From contig DAOUGQ010000007.1 in NCBI GenBank assembly GCA_034429195.1, positions 62,001 to 126,000 of the forward strand: 64,000 bases of DNA, given 5' to 3'. The notes beneath the pieces are model-generated. The model saw nothing but the letters and a program-made list of their open reading frames with translations. It did not search any database and was not told the DNA's origin. Positions 16,319 through 25,281 of the stretch are shown piece by piece (the first letter of the stretch is position 1; every line of letters starts with the position of its first letter). This DNA comes from UBA4782 sp034429195. Lineage in GTDB: Bacteria; Chloroflexota; Anaerolineae; Anaerolineales; Anaerolineaceae. A program made the position numbers and the translations under genes.

Positions 16319-18037
16319 ATGCTAAGTAATATTGAAGCTATTTGTTTTGACGTTGGTGGAACATTAAGGATGACCAAGATAATTGATGACACCTCTCTGA
16401 ACCATATTCAGAAGATACAGTCTTTGGTTGGCATAGATGGCAATCCGCAGGATTTTTTGGCAGCATTACGAAGTCGGGAGAAAAAATATCGGCACTGGTG
16501 TAAAAGAAACCTGGTGGAATTGAGTGAAGCGGATTTATGGTCTACCTACATGTTACCCGAACTTCCAGCCGATTTTGTACGTAATCATGCTATCACTCTT
16601 AATCAAATGTGGAGGAGCACACGGAATAAAGCTCTTTTACCAGATGCTGTAGAGACTTTACGAACGCTTGTCAGCCGGGGATATACCCTGGCAGTTATCA
16701 GCAACACAACTTCATCGACTGAAACGCCACAAATACTGGCAGAAAATGGGATAGCTGACCTTTTCAAGGTGGTTATCCTTTCAACACTATTTGGGCTTCG
16801 CAAACCCCACCCTTCGCTATTCCTTGAAGCCAGCCGCGCTATGGGGATCCCCCCGGAAAGGTGTGCCTATGTAGGTGATAACCTGGCAAGGGATCTAATC
16901 GGTGCCCGGCAGGCAGGCTATGCATCTGTATCAATCATTAATGTGAATGGATATTTTCAAGATGAATATGATCCAGATGACGAAACAGATAAAGAGACCA
17001 TCACCGAAATCCAACCCGATCACCGCATTGGTAGATTAAGCGAATTGTTAAATATTTACCCCCAGCGGACACAGGTTATTAATCAGGTGCTCTCAACGCA
17101 ACCTCTAAAGCAGCCGAAGGTGTTATATAATGCCGCCCTTTCTACTATGTGGGGAATTGATCAGCCTATTCCATTCAATGAAACATTTTTACAGGCGCGC
17201 AGTATTGGCTTCTGCCGATTTGAGTTGAATCATAAAGTATCCAAATCGATATACAAGCAATTTGATTCAAACCAGTTTTATATTTCAACGGTTCATGAAC
17301 CTTGTCCCGCCTCATATACATATGACGAAAGAAAATCAAGAGATCTCGAAATTTCAAGCTCGGATGAATCCCTTCGATTGAAATCCATAGATATGATCAA
17401 AAGGTCCATTGATTTGGCATGCAGTCTGGGTTCAAAAAGCGTTGTGATCCACCCAGGCGCGATCGCTGGTGATCATTCACGCGACTATCAATTGCGCCAG
17501 TTATATAAGAATGGGCAAAAAGGTTCAGTAGCATATGAATCACTAAAAACTGAAATGATAGCCCATCGGGCGCAAATGGCTCCCCCTTACCTGGAAAGAG
17601 TAATGCAGAGCCTGGCAGAGATCATTGAATACGCAAAAGATACACACATTACACTGGCACTGGAAAACCGTTATCGCTATTACGATATTCCCCTTCCAGA
17701 TGAAATGGAACAATTATTAGATCTCTGCAAAGAGGATTGGTTCGGTTTCCAATATGATACCGGGCATGCGCAAACATTGGATGTGCTGGGTCTGGTAGAT
17801 AGTAATGAATGGTTGACCCGTTTTGCCAACCGCATGATCGGAGTACATCTTCATGATGTGATAGGAACTACAGATCATCAGGTACCTGGGCGGGGCGAAA
17901 TTGATTTCAAAAAGATTGCTCCATTTATACCTGGCACAGCCTTGAGAACAGTCGAAGTAAACCCACAGGCAAGTCTACAAGAACTGGCAGCTGGATTGGA
18001 AGTTCTGGCTGAAAGTGGTTGTATTGAAAGAATTTAA
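16319..18037 (+). CDS. HAD hydrolase fused to a sugar-phosphate isomerase-type TIM barrel
   Basis: 572 residues. Residues 1-250 are a HAD domain (CFDVGGT with Asp11, ISNT, LRKPHP with Lys163, VGDNLARD with Asp188), paralogous to the protein at 3309. Residues about 265-572 are an AP-endonuclease-2/xylose-isomerase-like barrel with candidate metal ligands His378 (VIHPG), Glu449 (LALEN), Asp480 and His483 (YDTGHA), His510/His512 (GVHLHD) and Glu547. A phosphatase joined to an isomerase or epimerase suggests consecutive steps on one sugar or polyol. I do not know a characterised protein with this architecture. AGGA lies 10 bases before the ATG. Confidence 0.88.
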   Translation: MLSNIEAICFDVGGTLRMTKIIDDTSLNHIQKIQSLVGIDGNPQDFLAALRSREKKYRHWCKRNLVELSEADLWSTYMLPELPADFVRNHAITLNQMWRSTRNKALLPDAVETLRTLVSRGYTLAVISNTTSSTETPQILAENGIADLFKVVILSTLFGLRKPHPSLFLEASRAMGIPPERCAYVGDNLARDLIGARQAGYASVSIINVNGYFQDEYDPDDETDKETITEIQPDHRIGRLSELLNIYPQRTQVINQVLSTQPLKQPKVLYNAALSTMWGIDQPIPFNETFLQARSIGFCRFELNHKVSKSIYKQFDSNQFYISTVHEPCPASYTYDERKSRDLEISSSDESLRLKSIDMIKRSIDLACSLGSKSVVIHPGAIAGDHSRDYQLRQLYKNGQKGSVAYESLKTEMIAHRAQMAPPYLERVMQSLAEIIEYAKDTHITLALENRYRYYDIPLPDEMEQLLDLCKEDWFGFQYDTGHAQTLDVLGLVDSNEWLTRFANRMIGVHLHDVIGTTDHQVPGRGEIDFKKIAPFIPGTALRTVEVNPQASLQELAAGLEVLAESGCIERI

Positions 18038-18057
18038 CAAACCCTTATACTATAAGG
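18024..18057 (+). promoter_or_regulatory. Promoter with palindrome before the phoU-like/pit pair
   Basis: TTGAAA (18024-18029) and TATACT (18046-18051) are spaced by 16 bases. The -10 box lies inside the perfect palindrome CCTTATA-C-TATAAGG (18043-18057), placed as an operator would be. The -35 box overlaps the 3' end of the upstream coding region. Confidence 0.5.
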
Positions 18058-18104
18058 ATATTAGGTTTCACCTACCTTAAGATTGTGTGTGAGGATGGAA
18101 AACG

Positions 18105-18725
18105 ATGCTAAAACTTTTTAAGAAACGGCGCAATATATTTATCGCAAGAATACACGAGCAAGCTTCATTGACGCTTGAAGGGATGGACATTCTCATTGCC
18201 TATCTTTCCAAGCCTGACCAGACTCTTGCTGATCAGCTTACTGCAAAGGAAAAAGAAGCAGATGAAGCCCGCCGCATTTTGATCGATGAATTAAACCGAA
18301 CGTTCATCACCCCATTTGATCGTGAAGATATTTTTTCGCTTTCAAGGGCTATCGATGATGTGTTGGACTACGCTTATAGCACCATGACTGAAATCGTCAT
18401 ATTTAAAGTGAAACCCACTGAATATATGGTGAAGATCAGCACGCTATTGCGTGATGCAACTTTCGAAATTCTCAAAGCAGTCGAATGCCTTCAAGAGCAC
18501 CCAGGTGTAGCAGCAGAACATGCGCATCGTGCGAAAAAGATCGAAAACAATGTGGAGAAACTGTATCGAGAGGCATTGGCAGAAATGTTCCACGATACAG
18601 ATGATGTTAAAACCATTGTCAGGGCAATGAAACTGCGCGAAGTCTATCGCCACTTAAGCAATGCAGCTGATCGAGGTGATGAAGCAGCCAATGTGCTGGC
18701 TGATATTGTTGTAAAAACCACTTAG
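18105..18725 (+). CDS. DUF47/PhoU-like Pit accessory protein
   Basis: 206 residues, all-helical, of the PhoU-like DUF47 family that accompanies Pit transporters. Visible family features are FKKRRNIFIARIHEQA at the start, the ISxALDDV-like segment (SLSRAIDDVLDYAYS) and KLREVYRHLSNAADRGDEAANVLADIVVK at the end (quoted in part; LREVYRHLSNAADRG is the key piece). Members are thought to control Pit activity and phosphate homeostasis. It lies 10 bases before pit and behind a palindrome-bearing promoter. Confidence 0.92.
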   Translation: MLKLFKKRRNIFIARIHEQASLTLEGMDILIAYLSKPDQTLADQLTAKEKEADEARRILIDELNRTFITPFDREDIFSLSRAIDDVLDYAYSTMTEIVIFKVKPTEYMVKISTLLRDATFEILKAVECLQEHPGVAAEHAHRAKKIENNVEKLYREALAEMFHDTDDVKTIVRAMKLREVYRHLSNAADRGDEAANVLADIVVKTT

Positions 18726-18735
18726 AGTAAACCTT

Positions 18736-19740
18736 ATGCCAACTCTATTGATCATATTGATAATCCTGGCGATTTGTTTTGCATTCTTGAATGGCGTTCA
18801 TGATTCATCCAATCTTGTCGCTACGATGATCTCATCCAGGGCAATACAGCCACAGGTAGCATTAATCATTGCAGCATTAGCCGAGTTCAGTGGTCCGTTC
18901 ATTTTTGGCGTAGCAGTTGCCAATACCATCGGTCATGATATTGTGTCTTCTGAACACTTGAATATGATGATCCTTATTGCAGCTCTCTCGAGTGCAATCA
19001 TCTGGAATTTGCTCACCTGGTTGTTAGGTATACCTAGCAGCTCATCACACGCTCTCATCGGTGGTTTGATCGGAGCGGTTGCTATTGGAGCAGGATTTCA
19101 GGAAATTCAAATGGCAGGCGTGATCAAGGTTGTGATCTTCCTTTTTGTTTCACCTCTGGTTGGTTTCGTTGTTGGTATGTTGGTAGCTAATATTGTTTAC
19201 CTGCTCTCCTGGAAAGCTTCACCCAGGATCAATGGAGCATATAAAAAGCTACAAATCATTACCTCACTGGGATTGGCAATGGGAAGCGGCGCAAATGATG
19301 CTCAAAAAACTATGGGGGTGATTACTCTCGGGTTGGTTATAGCCGGGATGCAGAAAAGTTTCAATGTTCCTTTCTGGGTTATCTTTTCATGTGCCCTGGC
19401 TATCGCATTGGGTGTTGCTCTCAGTGGATATCGCTTGATCCGCACATTGGGAGCAAAGTTCTACAAAATTCGTCCCATTCATGGATTCTCATCTCAATTA
19501 GCATCAGCTATTGTGATATTGGTTGCTTCGCTACTGGGTGGACCAGTCAGCGCAACACAGGTTGTCAGCACCTCCATCATGGGTGTGGGTGCATCAGAGA
19601 GAATGAGTAAAGTTCGTTGGGGTGTGGCAGGTGATATTGTTTTTGCCTGGCTGTTTACCATCCCATTCACAGCTTTGCTGGCAGCAGGGGTTTACTGGGT
19701 GATCCATTCTGGAATTCCAGCCATTATTCGTCTCTTCTAA
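18736..19740 (+). CDS. pit: Pit-family inorganic phosphate transporter
   Basis: 334 residues, about 10 membrane helices. Both PiT signatures are seen: FLNGVHDSSNLVATMI near the N-terminus and GSGANDAQKTMG after the central loop. His stands where the first signature usually has Asn (NGxND). Pit carriers move metal-phosphate by proton symport and can run outward when cytoplasmic phosphate is high. Its position among phosphatase and kinase genes suggests disposal or recovery of the phosphate released from an imported phosphoester; this is inference. Coupled to the DUF47 gene. Confidence 0.95.
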   Translation: MPTLLIILIILAICFAFLNGVHDSSNLVATMISSRAIQPQVALIIAALAEFSGPFIFGVAVANTIGHDIVSSEHLNMMILIAALSSAIIWNLLTWLLGIPSSSSHALIGGLIGAVAIGAGFQEIQMAGVIKVVIFLFVSPLVGFVVGMLVANIVYLLSWKASPRINGAYKKLQIITSLGLAMGSGANDAQKTMGVITLGLVIAGMQKSFNVPFWVIFSCALAIALGVALSGYRLIRTLGAKFYKIRPIHGFSSQLASAIVILVASLLGGPVSATQVVSTSIMGVGASERMSKVRWGVAGDIVFAWLFTIPFTALLAAGVYWVIHSGIPAIIRLF

Positions 19741-19843
19741 TAAACTCATTCTATTAAGGATTAATTGCCCTTTCATTGCTGAAAAAAGTTATTGGAAAAT
19801 TCAAGCAGATGTTCCGAAATTATTCTACGTATCAGGAAATATT

Positions 19844-20740
19844 ATGATTAGCACAACAAAACACTATGATGTAATTTACACAGGAAACTACACGAAAGAC
19901 ACCATCATTACACCTGATGGTACGCGGTATGTTGATGGGGGTGGTATGAATTATGCTGCTCATGCAGGGATGCGCTTAGGTATCAAAGCAGCGGTGGTCA
20001 CTCGACTGGCAAAAGAGGATGCATATGTGGTCGAAAACATTCAAGCGGATGGGATAGACTGTTACCCGATTTATTCTCCTTACTCAACTTTGATGACATT
20101 GGAATACAAAACCTACGATGTTGACAATAGAAATCTTTATGTAAAGAATATTGCTGAAACCATTAAGCCCGAACATCTGGATGGACTTACAGCAAAGGCT
20201 ATCGCAGTCAGCCCCAGCATTCGTGGAGAGGTTGAGCCAGAATTCTTTAAAAAAATGCGCAAGCGAAATGGAATACTGTTGGCAGCAGACGTACAGGGAT
20301 TTGTGCGTGTATTACATGGCGAAGCACTCATTTATGAAGTCTGGGATGATATGGAGATTATCCTGCCTTGTTTAGATATATTAAAATCCGATGCGGTAGA
20401 AGCGAAATTTTTAACCGGTGAAGATGATATTGAAAAAGCGGCTCAGCGTTATGCTTCTTATGGCGTAAAAGAAATCGTCCTGACTCACAGTGAAGGAGTA
20501 TTGATCTATGCCGATAGGAAGAACTTCCACTATAAATTTCATTCCAAGTCCATGGATGGGCGCAGTGGACGTGGAGATACCTGCCTGGGTTCATATGTTG
20601 CCAAACGGCTCAGCCTTCCTCCATGTGAAGCCGGAAAATGGGCAGCTGCCGCTACCAGCATGAAAGTGGAAAAACCCGGCGTATTCAAACATTCCATCCC
20701 AGAAGTAGAAGCTTATATTGCCAGGTATTATGCCAACTGA
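19844..20740 (+). CDS. PfkB-family carbohydrate kinase
   Basis: 298 residues of the ribokinase/PfkB fold. The N-terminal substrate glycines are in DGGGMNYAAHAGMRLG and the C-terminal anion-hole and base motif reads GRSGRGDTCLGSY, with the catalytic Asp kept but Arg in place of the usual Ala of GAGD. The protein is shorter than many relatives, and the lid region is modest. AGGA precedes the ATG. Its end overlaps the start of the UlaG-like gene by 11 bases, so they are coupled. Substrate unknown: sugar, sugar acid or nucleoside are all possible. Confidence 0.88.
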   Translation: MISTTKHYDVIYTGNYTKDTIITPDGTRYVDGGGMNYAAHAGMRLGIKAAVVTRLAKEDAYVVENIQADGIDCYPIYSPYSTLMTLEYKTYDVDNRNLYVKNIAETIKPEHLDGLTAKAIAVSPSIRGEVEPEFFKKMRKRNGILLAADVQGFVRVLHGEALIYEVWDDMEIILPCLDILKSDAVEAKFLTGEDDIEKAAQRYASYGVKEIVLTHSEGVLIYADRKNFHYKFHSKSMDGRSGRGDTCLGSYVAKRLSLPPCEAGKWAAAATSMKVEKPGVFKHSIPEVEAYIARYYAN

Positions 20741-21584
20741 TCTTTATATTCAAAAGCAGGCTGAGATTGAGCAGAAAATTCTAGCCACCGTTGCTGCATA
20801 TCCTTCTCTTTGGCGAAATGTTATATCTGACTGGCAAACAGAAAAGGGCGACACCGTCTGGTTGACTTATGCCGCCAATTACCTGCTGCATACTGGTAAC
20901 ACTCACTGGGCGATAGATCCTTATTCACTTTACACCCGCTTAAAATTAGACATCCAGCTTGATTTTCGCGATGATCTTCAAAATCTGCAACTGGTGGTAC
21001 TTACCCATGCCCATGCAGATCACCTGGATCTGAACTTAATCGCGGCACTACATGACCTTCCTATCAAATGGGTAATTCCTTCTTTCATGCTGGAAAGGGT
21101 ACAACAAACTGCCCACCTTCCAAAAGAAAATATCATCATCCCGCAGCCTGGTATGCCTATTTCGTTTTCGGACCTCACACTTACACCCTTCGAAGCACTA
21201 CACATCCGTGGAAATAATGGAGTTCCCGAGTTAGGCTATCTGGCTGAGTTTAACGGCAAGCGCTGGCTTTTTCCTGGCGATACACGTGTTTACGATCCGG
21301 GTCGCCTTCCTTCAGTTGGTAAACTGGATGGAGTTTTTGCCCACCTGTGGCTTGGAAAAGCGTGTGCATTGGATGATCCACCTCCACTAATAGAATCATT
21401 TTGTAATTTCTTTTATACACTTCAACCAACCCGGATCATCGTTACCCATCTCGAAGAATCAGGCAGGAAAGCAGATGATTTCTGGACGGAGGATCATTAT
21501 CAACTGGTCAAACAGCAATTTAATGCCCTTGATCCTGAAATTGTCGTCACCTCTTTGATGATGGGGCATAAGACCTGTTTATAG
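20730..21584 (+). CDS. UlaG-like metallo-beta-lactamase-fold hydrolase
   Basis: 284 residues from the ATG at 20730 (a TTG at 20718 gives four more). The zinc motif THAHADHLD is near residue 94 and GDTR near residue 180, with later His residues in THLEESG and GHKT. The family includes UlaG, L-ascorbate-6-phosphate lactonase, and many unassigned hydrolases. Start overlaps the PfkB stop region. A lactonase or phosphodiesterase step on a phosphorylated sugar acid would fit the neighbourhood. A strong terminator follows 27 bases after the stop and closes the series. Confidence 0.85.
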   Translation: MPTDLYIQKQAEIEQKILATVAAYPSLWRNVISDWQTEKGDTVWLTYAANYLLHTGNTHWAIDPYSLYTRLKLDIQLDFRDDLQNLQLVVLTHAHADHLDLNLIAALHDLPIKWVIPSFMLERVQQTAHLPKENIIIPQPGMPISFSDLTLTPFEALHIRGNNGVPELGYLAEFNGKRWLFPGDTRVYDPGRLPSVGKLDGVFAHLWLGKACALDDPPPLIESFCNFFYTLQPTRIIVTHLEESGRKADDFWTEDHYQLVKQQFNALDPEIVVTSLMMGHKTCL

Positions 21585-21611
21585 AGAATTTAAGAACAAC
21601 ACAAGAATAAC

Positions 21612-21643
21612 AAAAGCTCAGGTTTTAAAGCCTGAGCTTTTTT
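21612..21643. terminator. Bidirectional intrinsic terminator
   Basis: AAAAGCTCAGG (21612-21622) pairs with CCTGAGCTTTT (21631-21641) around an 8-base loop, with T-runs on both strands. It ends the plus-strand series and the convergent minus-strand agmatine operon. Confidence 0.93.
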
Positions 21644-21659
21644 GTTGTAATGATGATTC

Positions 21660-22751
21660 TTACGGTTTTGGTTGTTGCTGTGTGATGCAGTGAATATTTC
21701 CACCACCCAACAGGATTTCACGAGCAAGAACACTGACTACCTTCCGCTCGGGCATCAGTTTTTGCAACTCCGCAAGAGCAATAGCGTCGTGTTTATCGCC
21801 AAAAACGGGAACGACTGCACCGCCATTGCACATATAGAAATTGATATACGATGCAGCCAGGCGGTCGCCTTCCTCGCGTGGAAGTGTCCCCTCGATAGCA
21901 TCCACATCTTCGCTTTCTGCTTTTGTGATTAACACTGGATCAGGCTGGTGGATTTTATGGATTTCGAGGCTACGACCCTTTGCATCTTTTACGCTCTGCA
22001 GGATCTCATAATTTTCTTGAGAAATTTCGTATTGCGGATCGGATTTATCATCTGTCCAGGTCAACGCCACCACTCCCGGACGGATAAAACAGCAAATATT
22101 ATCCACATGCCCATTGGTTTCATCATTGTAGACACCGCGATTCAACCAGATGAATGTATTTACATTGAGATATTGCGATAACAGTTCTTCGATCTCAGCT
22201 TGTGTTTTATCCGGGTTGCGGTTCTCATTCAAGAGACATTCTCGGGTGACCATCAGAGTTCCCTCACCATCCACATGGATGGAGCCGCCTTCCAGAACAA
22301 GCGGAGCCTTATACCTGTCTACTCTTTCAATTTCACCTACTTTACGGGCAACCAGATCATCCTGATCCCATGGGAAATATAATCCTCCCAAGAGACCACC
22401 CCAGGCATTGAAATCCCAATCTACAATGCGTGACTCCTTTCCATTCACCACAAAAGTAGGTCCACAATCGCGCATCCATGAATCATTGTTGGACATTTCA
22501 ACTACCCGGATGTTTTCGGGCAGCATCGCTCGAGCGTTCTGAAATTGTGCACGAGAAACGCCCATAGTAACGGGTTCAAACTGACTGATGGCAGATGCAA
22601 CGGCAACAAATGCGCGCTGTGCGGGTTTTGCCCCCTGCCGCCAATTATCCGGGCGCTCTGGCCAAAGCATCCACGTACCAGCATGAGGCTCAAATTCACC
22701 CGGCATGCGAAAACCATCATTTCGTGGTGTGCTTTTTATAGTTCGAGACAT
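21660..22751 (-). CDS. aguA: Agmatine deiminase
   Basis: 363 residues, standard length for bacterial agmatine deiminases, which hydrolyse agmatine to N-carbamoylputrescine and ammonia. Signature elements are the N-terminal PGEFEPHAGTWMLWPERPDNW, NNDSWMRDCGPTF, the His of NGHVDN, and the C-terminal GGGNIHC with nucleophile Cys355. (The first is the classic AguA entry motif; PHAGTWMLWPERPDNW is the core.) It is the last gene of a four-gene operon with regulator, carbamoyltransferase and antiporter, ending at the shared terminator. Confidence 0.96.
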   Translation of the reverse strand: MSRTIKSTPRNDGFRMPGEFEPHAGTWMLWPERPDNWRQGAKPAQRAFVAVASAISQFEPVTMGVSRAQFQNARAMLPENIRVVEMSNNDSWMRDCGPTFVVNGKESRIVDWDFNAWGGLLGGLYFPWDQDDLVARKVGEIERVDRYKAPLVLEGGSIHVDGEGTLMVTRECLLNENRNPDKTQAEIEELLSQYLNVNTFIWLNRGVYNDETNGHVDNICCFIRPGVVALTWTDDKSDPQYEISQENYEILQSVKDAKGRSLEIHKIHQPDPVLITKAESEDVDAIEGTLPREEGDRLAASYINFYMCNGGAVVPVFGDKHDAIALAELQKLMPERKVVSVLAREILLGGGNIHCITQQQPKP

Positions 22752-22785
22752 TTTATTATCCTTCCAAAGTATTTTCTTTTAAGTT

Positions 22786-24183
22786 CTACTTCTTTTTGGA
22801 CACTGCCATGAGTACTTCACCAATAATCAGCGTAAGCACTACACCAATGAGCACTGGACCTGCAAAAGTCCAGTCAATCGGCTCACCTGGAACATAGATA
22901 AAGAATACGATCGCTTGTAAGATGAAGATTTCACAAATGACAGCCATGATCGTGATGAACAGTTTGCTACCTGGTACTTTATATGGGCGTTCAATGTCAC
23001 CATCTTGTTTTCGTAGTTTCAAGAAGGCGGGGAATAAAGCAAGGTAGGGCAGCAAGAATACCATTGAGCTGAAGGCGAATAACGTCCAGAAGAGTTCTTC
23101 TGCGGTGCCAGCCATCAAACCGTAGATGATCATCACAGCGGTGGACACGATACCCGTAATGATGAAAGCACCTGTTGGAGTTTTGTAAACAGGGTGTTCT
23201 TTTCCAAAAATTGCAGGAAGTTCATGCTCTTTTGCAGCCTCAGCCGCAGTACGGTTAGCTCCCATTGTCCAGGTAACCATGTTAGCCAGGAATGAATACA
23301 GTGCAGCTACACCCAGTGTTACGACAATGATTCCGCCAGCACCTGTGGTACCAAACAAGATCTGCAGTGTATCGATGATACCTGTGACGAGACCCAATTG
23401 ATCAAGGGGTACTGCCATGAGGATACCAGTGGTTCCCAGAAGATAGAATACAGAAATCAAAGTACCAGCGATGATGATGGCACGAGGAACATCCTTGCCA
23501 GGATTCTTCATTTCTTCCGAAGCGCCGGAAACGAGCTCAAATCCCATAAAGTTGTAAACAATCACCGGCAAAAATGCCAAGCCCGCACCCCATTTTGGCA
23601 ATATATTGCTGAAGGAAAGGTCATTTGCTACGCCATTTTTCCCAGCAAAAATGAATGCACCAACACCAATCACAACCATGATGAGAGCTTTGATAATGGC
23701 ACCAATATTAGGGATCCATTTTCCACTCTCAAGTTTAATACAGCCGATCCACACGGTGATCCAGCTCATTACGATCCCAATCAGGATCTGCAGCCACATG
23801 CTCATGTCAGGGAAGAAGAGTTGAGCGAACATACCTGCAAATAAAATGTATACACTGGGCATCCATAAGGCAACGTTGATCCAATAGAGCCAGGTGGTAC
23901 GAGCTGCCCATTTTTCGCCAAAAGCTTTCTTCACCCAGATATACAATCCACCCTGTTCGGGGTAGGTAGTACCTAACTCTGCCGTGATCAGACCATACGG
24001 AATGAAGAAGAGAATCAGGGTAATCACCCACCAGGAAATGGAGGAAGGGCCAATGGCTGCTGATGGAGCCAGTGTATCCATTACCAGAATGGCACACACA
24101 GTAAAGAGGGTCATATCCAGACCCTTCAACACCTTCTTGAATCCAGTTTTCTTTTCTTTCATTTCTACACTAGAAGCGGTCAT
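22786..24183 (-). CDS. aguD: APC-family amine antiporter, probable agmatine/putrescine exchanger
   Basis: 465 residues with about 12 membrane helices. The APC-fold substrate loop in helix 1 (APSAAIGPSS) and the TYPEQGGLYIWVKKAFG motif of helix 3 are clear. Relatives include glutamate/GABA, agmatine/putrescine and other exchangers. Position between putrescine carbamoyltransferase and agmatine deiminase makes agmatine/putrescine exchange the natural role: agmatine enters as putrescine leaves. The symbol rests on this context. Confidence 0.88.
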   Translation of the reverse strand: MTASSVEMKEKKTGFKKVLKGLDMTLFTVCAILVMDTLAPSAAIGPSSISWWVITLILFFIPYGLITAELGTTYPEQGGLYIWVKKAFGEKWAARTTWLYWINVALWMPSVYILFAGMFAQLFFPDMSMWLQILIGIVMSWITVWIGCIKLESGKWIPNIGAIIKALIMVVIGVGAFIFAGKNGVANDLSFSNILPKWGAGLAFLPVIVYNFMGFELVSGASEEMKNPGKDVPRAIIIAGTLISVFYLLGTTGILMAVPLDQLGLVTGIIDTLQILFGTTGAGGIIVVTLGVAALYSFLANMVTWTMGANRTAAEAAKEHELPAIFGKEHPVYKTPTGAFIITGIVSTAVMIIYGLMAGTAEELFWTLFAFSSMVFLLPYLALFPAFLKLRKQDGDIERPYKVPGSKLFITIMAVICEIFILQAIVFFIYVPGEPIDWTFAGPVLIGVVLTLIIGEVLMAVSKKK

Positions 24184-24216
24184 TTTCTCTCCTTTATTAT
24201 TTTATGAAAACAAGTT

Positions 24217-25233
24217 TTAGCAATAATGCTTTTCAAGAAAATCTTGAATCTGTCCAGAATGATATGCTTTCAAATTGGAGCTTGGGCGTTTGAGTCTGGG
24301 ATAAACCAGCCAAACCAGCAATCCTTTTTCAGTGTGCAGGCGATTTTCAGCCTGATCAAAAATGATCGAATTTGCCGAATCCATTACGTCGTCTGTTGCT
24401 TCAACCCCGCGTGAAGCAGGCAAACAGTGCATGAATTTGCAATGAGAGGGCGCATGCTTCATCAGGTCAGCATTCACCTGGTACCGGGGCATGAACGCCT
24501 TTCTGCGATCAGGGATCTCTTCTTCCTGACCTACCCACCACCACAAATCAGTGTAGATGAAATCAGCATTCTTTACCGCAGCGATAGGATCTTCAGTCAC
24601 CTGTACGGTTCCACCAGAAACCTTGCAGTTCTCTTGAGCGATTTTTAGCCATTCATCAGGAGCTTGGTATTTCTTGGGGGCAGCATGGGTGAAATTCATT
24701 CCCAGACGAGTACAAATGAACATCAGAGAGCTTAATACGTTAGTGGCATCTCCCACGAAGGTTACATTGAAATCTTCCAGTTTTTTTCCTTCGGGAGCAT
24801 GCTCGATCATGGTAATTACATCGCAAACTACCTGTGTCGGGTGGTTGTAATCCGTCAACCCATTAATTACGGGTACGGTAGCATACTTTGCCAACCCAAG
24901 CATGGTTTCATGCTTCAGGGTACGAGCCATGATCACATCCACATAACGGGAAATGACCTGTGCAGTATCACCAAGGGATTCACGCACACCCAGGTGAATT
25001 TCACCTGGTTTTAGATACAAGGCATGACCACCTAACTCGGTCATACCTGTCTCAAAGGAAATCCTGGTGCGTGTGGAAGGCTCTTCAAAGATCATTGCCA
25101 GGGAAGCCCCTTCCAGCAGTTTGGGTGTAGCTCCCTGTTTATCAGCTTTTTTGATCATGCGTATTAGTTCGATCAAGTCCAGAAGTTCGCTTTTCGAAAA
25201 ATCTTGGGTATCGATAAAGTGTTTGAGTTCCAT
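24217..25233 (-). CDS. ptcA: Putrescine carbamoyltransferase
   Basis: 338 residues of the aspartate/ornithine carbamoyltransferase family. The carbamoyl-phosphate site STRTR (about 53-57), the NHPTQ motif and the HCLPA motif are present. The C-terminal extension (YPRLKRPSSN onwards) and the WWWVGQEEE loop are as in putrescine rather than ornithine enzymes. It phosphorolyses N-carbamoylputrescine to putrescine and carbamoyl phosphate, which a carbamate kinase then uses to make ATP; no such kinase gene is in the window. AAAGGAG precedes the ATG. Confidence 0.92.
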   Translation of the reverse strand: MELKHFIDTQDFSKSELLDLIELIRMIKKADKQGATPKLLEGASLAMIFEEPSTRTRISFETGMTELGGHALYLKPGEIHLGVRESLGDTAQVISRYVDVIMARTLKHETMLGLAKYATVPVINGLTDYNHPTQVVCDVITMIEHAPEGKKLEDFNVTFVGDATNVLSSLMFICTRLGMNFTHAAPKKYQAPDEWLKIAQENCKVSGGTVQVTEDPIAAVKNADFIYTDLWWWVGQEEEIPDRRKAFMPRYQVNADLMKHAPSHCKFMHCLPASRGVEATDDVMDSANSIIFDQAENRLHTEKGLLVWLVYPRLKRPSSNLKAYHSGQIQDFLEKHYC

Positions 25234-25281
25234 TTTTACTCCTTTACATGGTTAAAAATTAATCCAGCAAAAGCTAGATCA

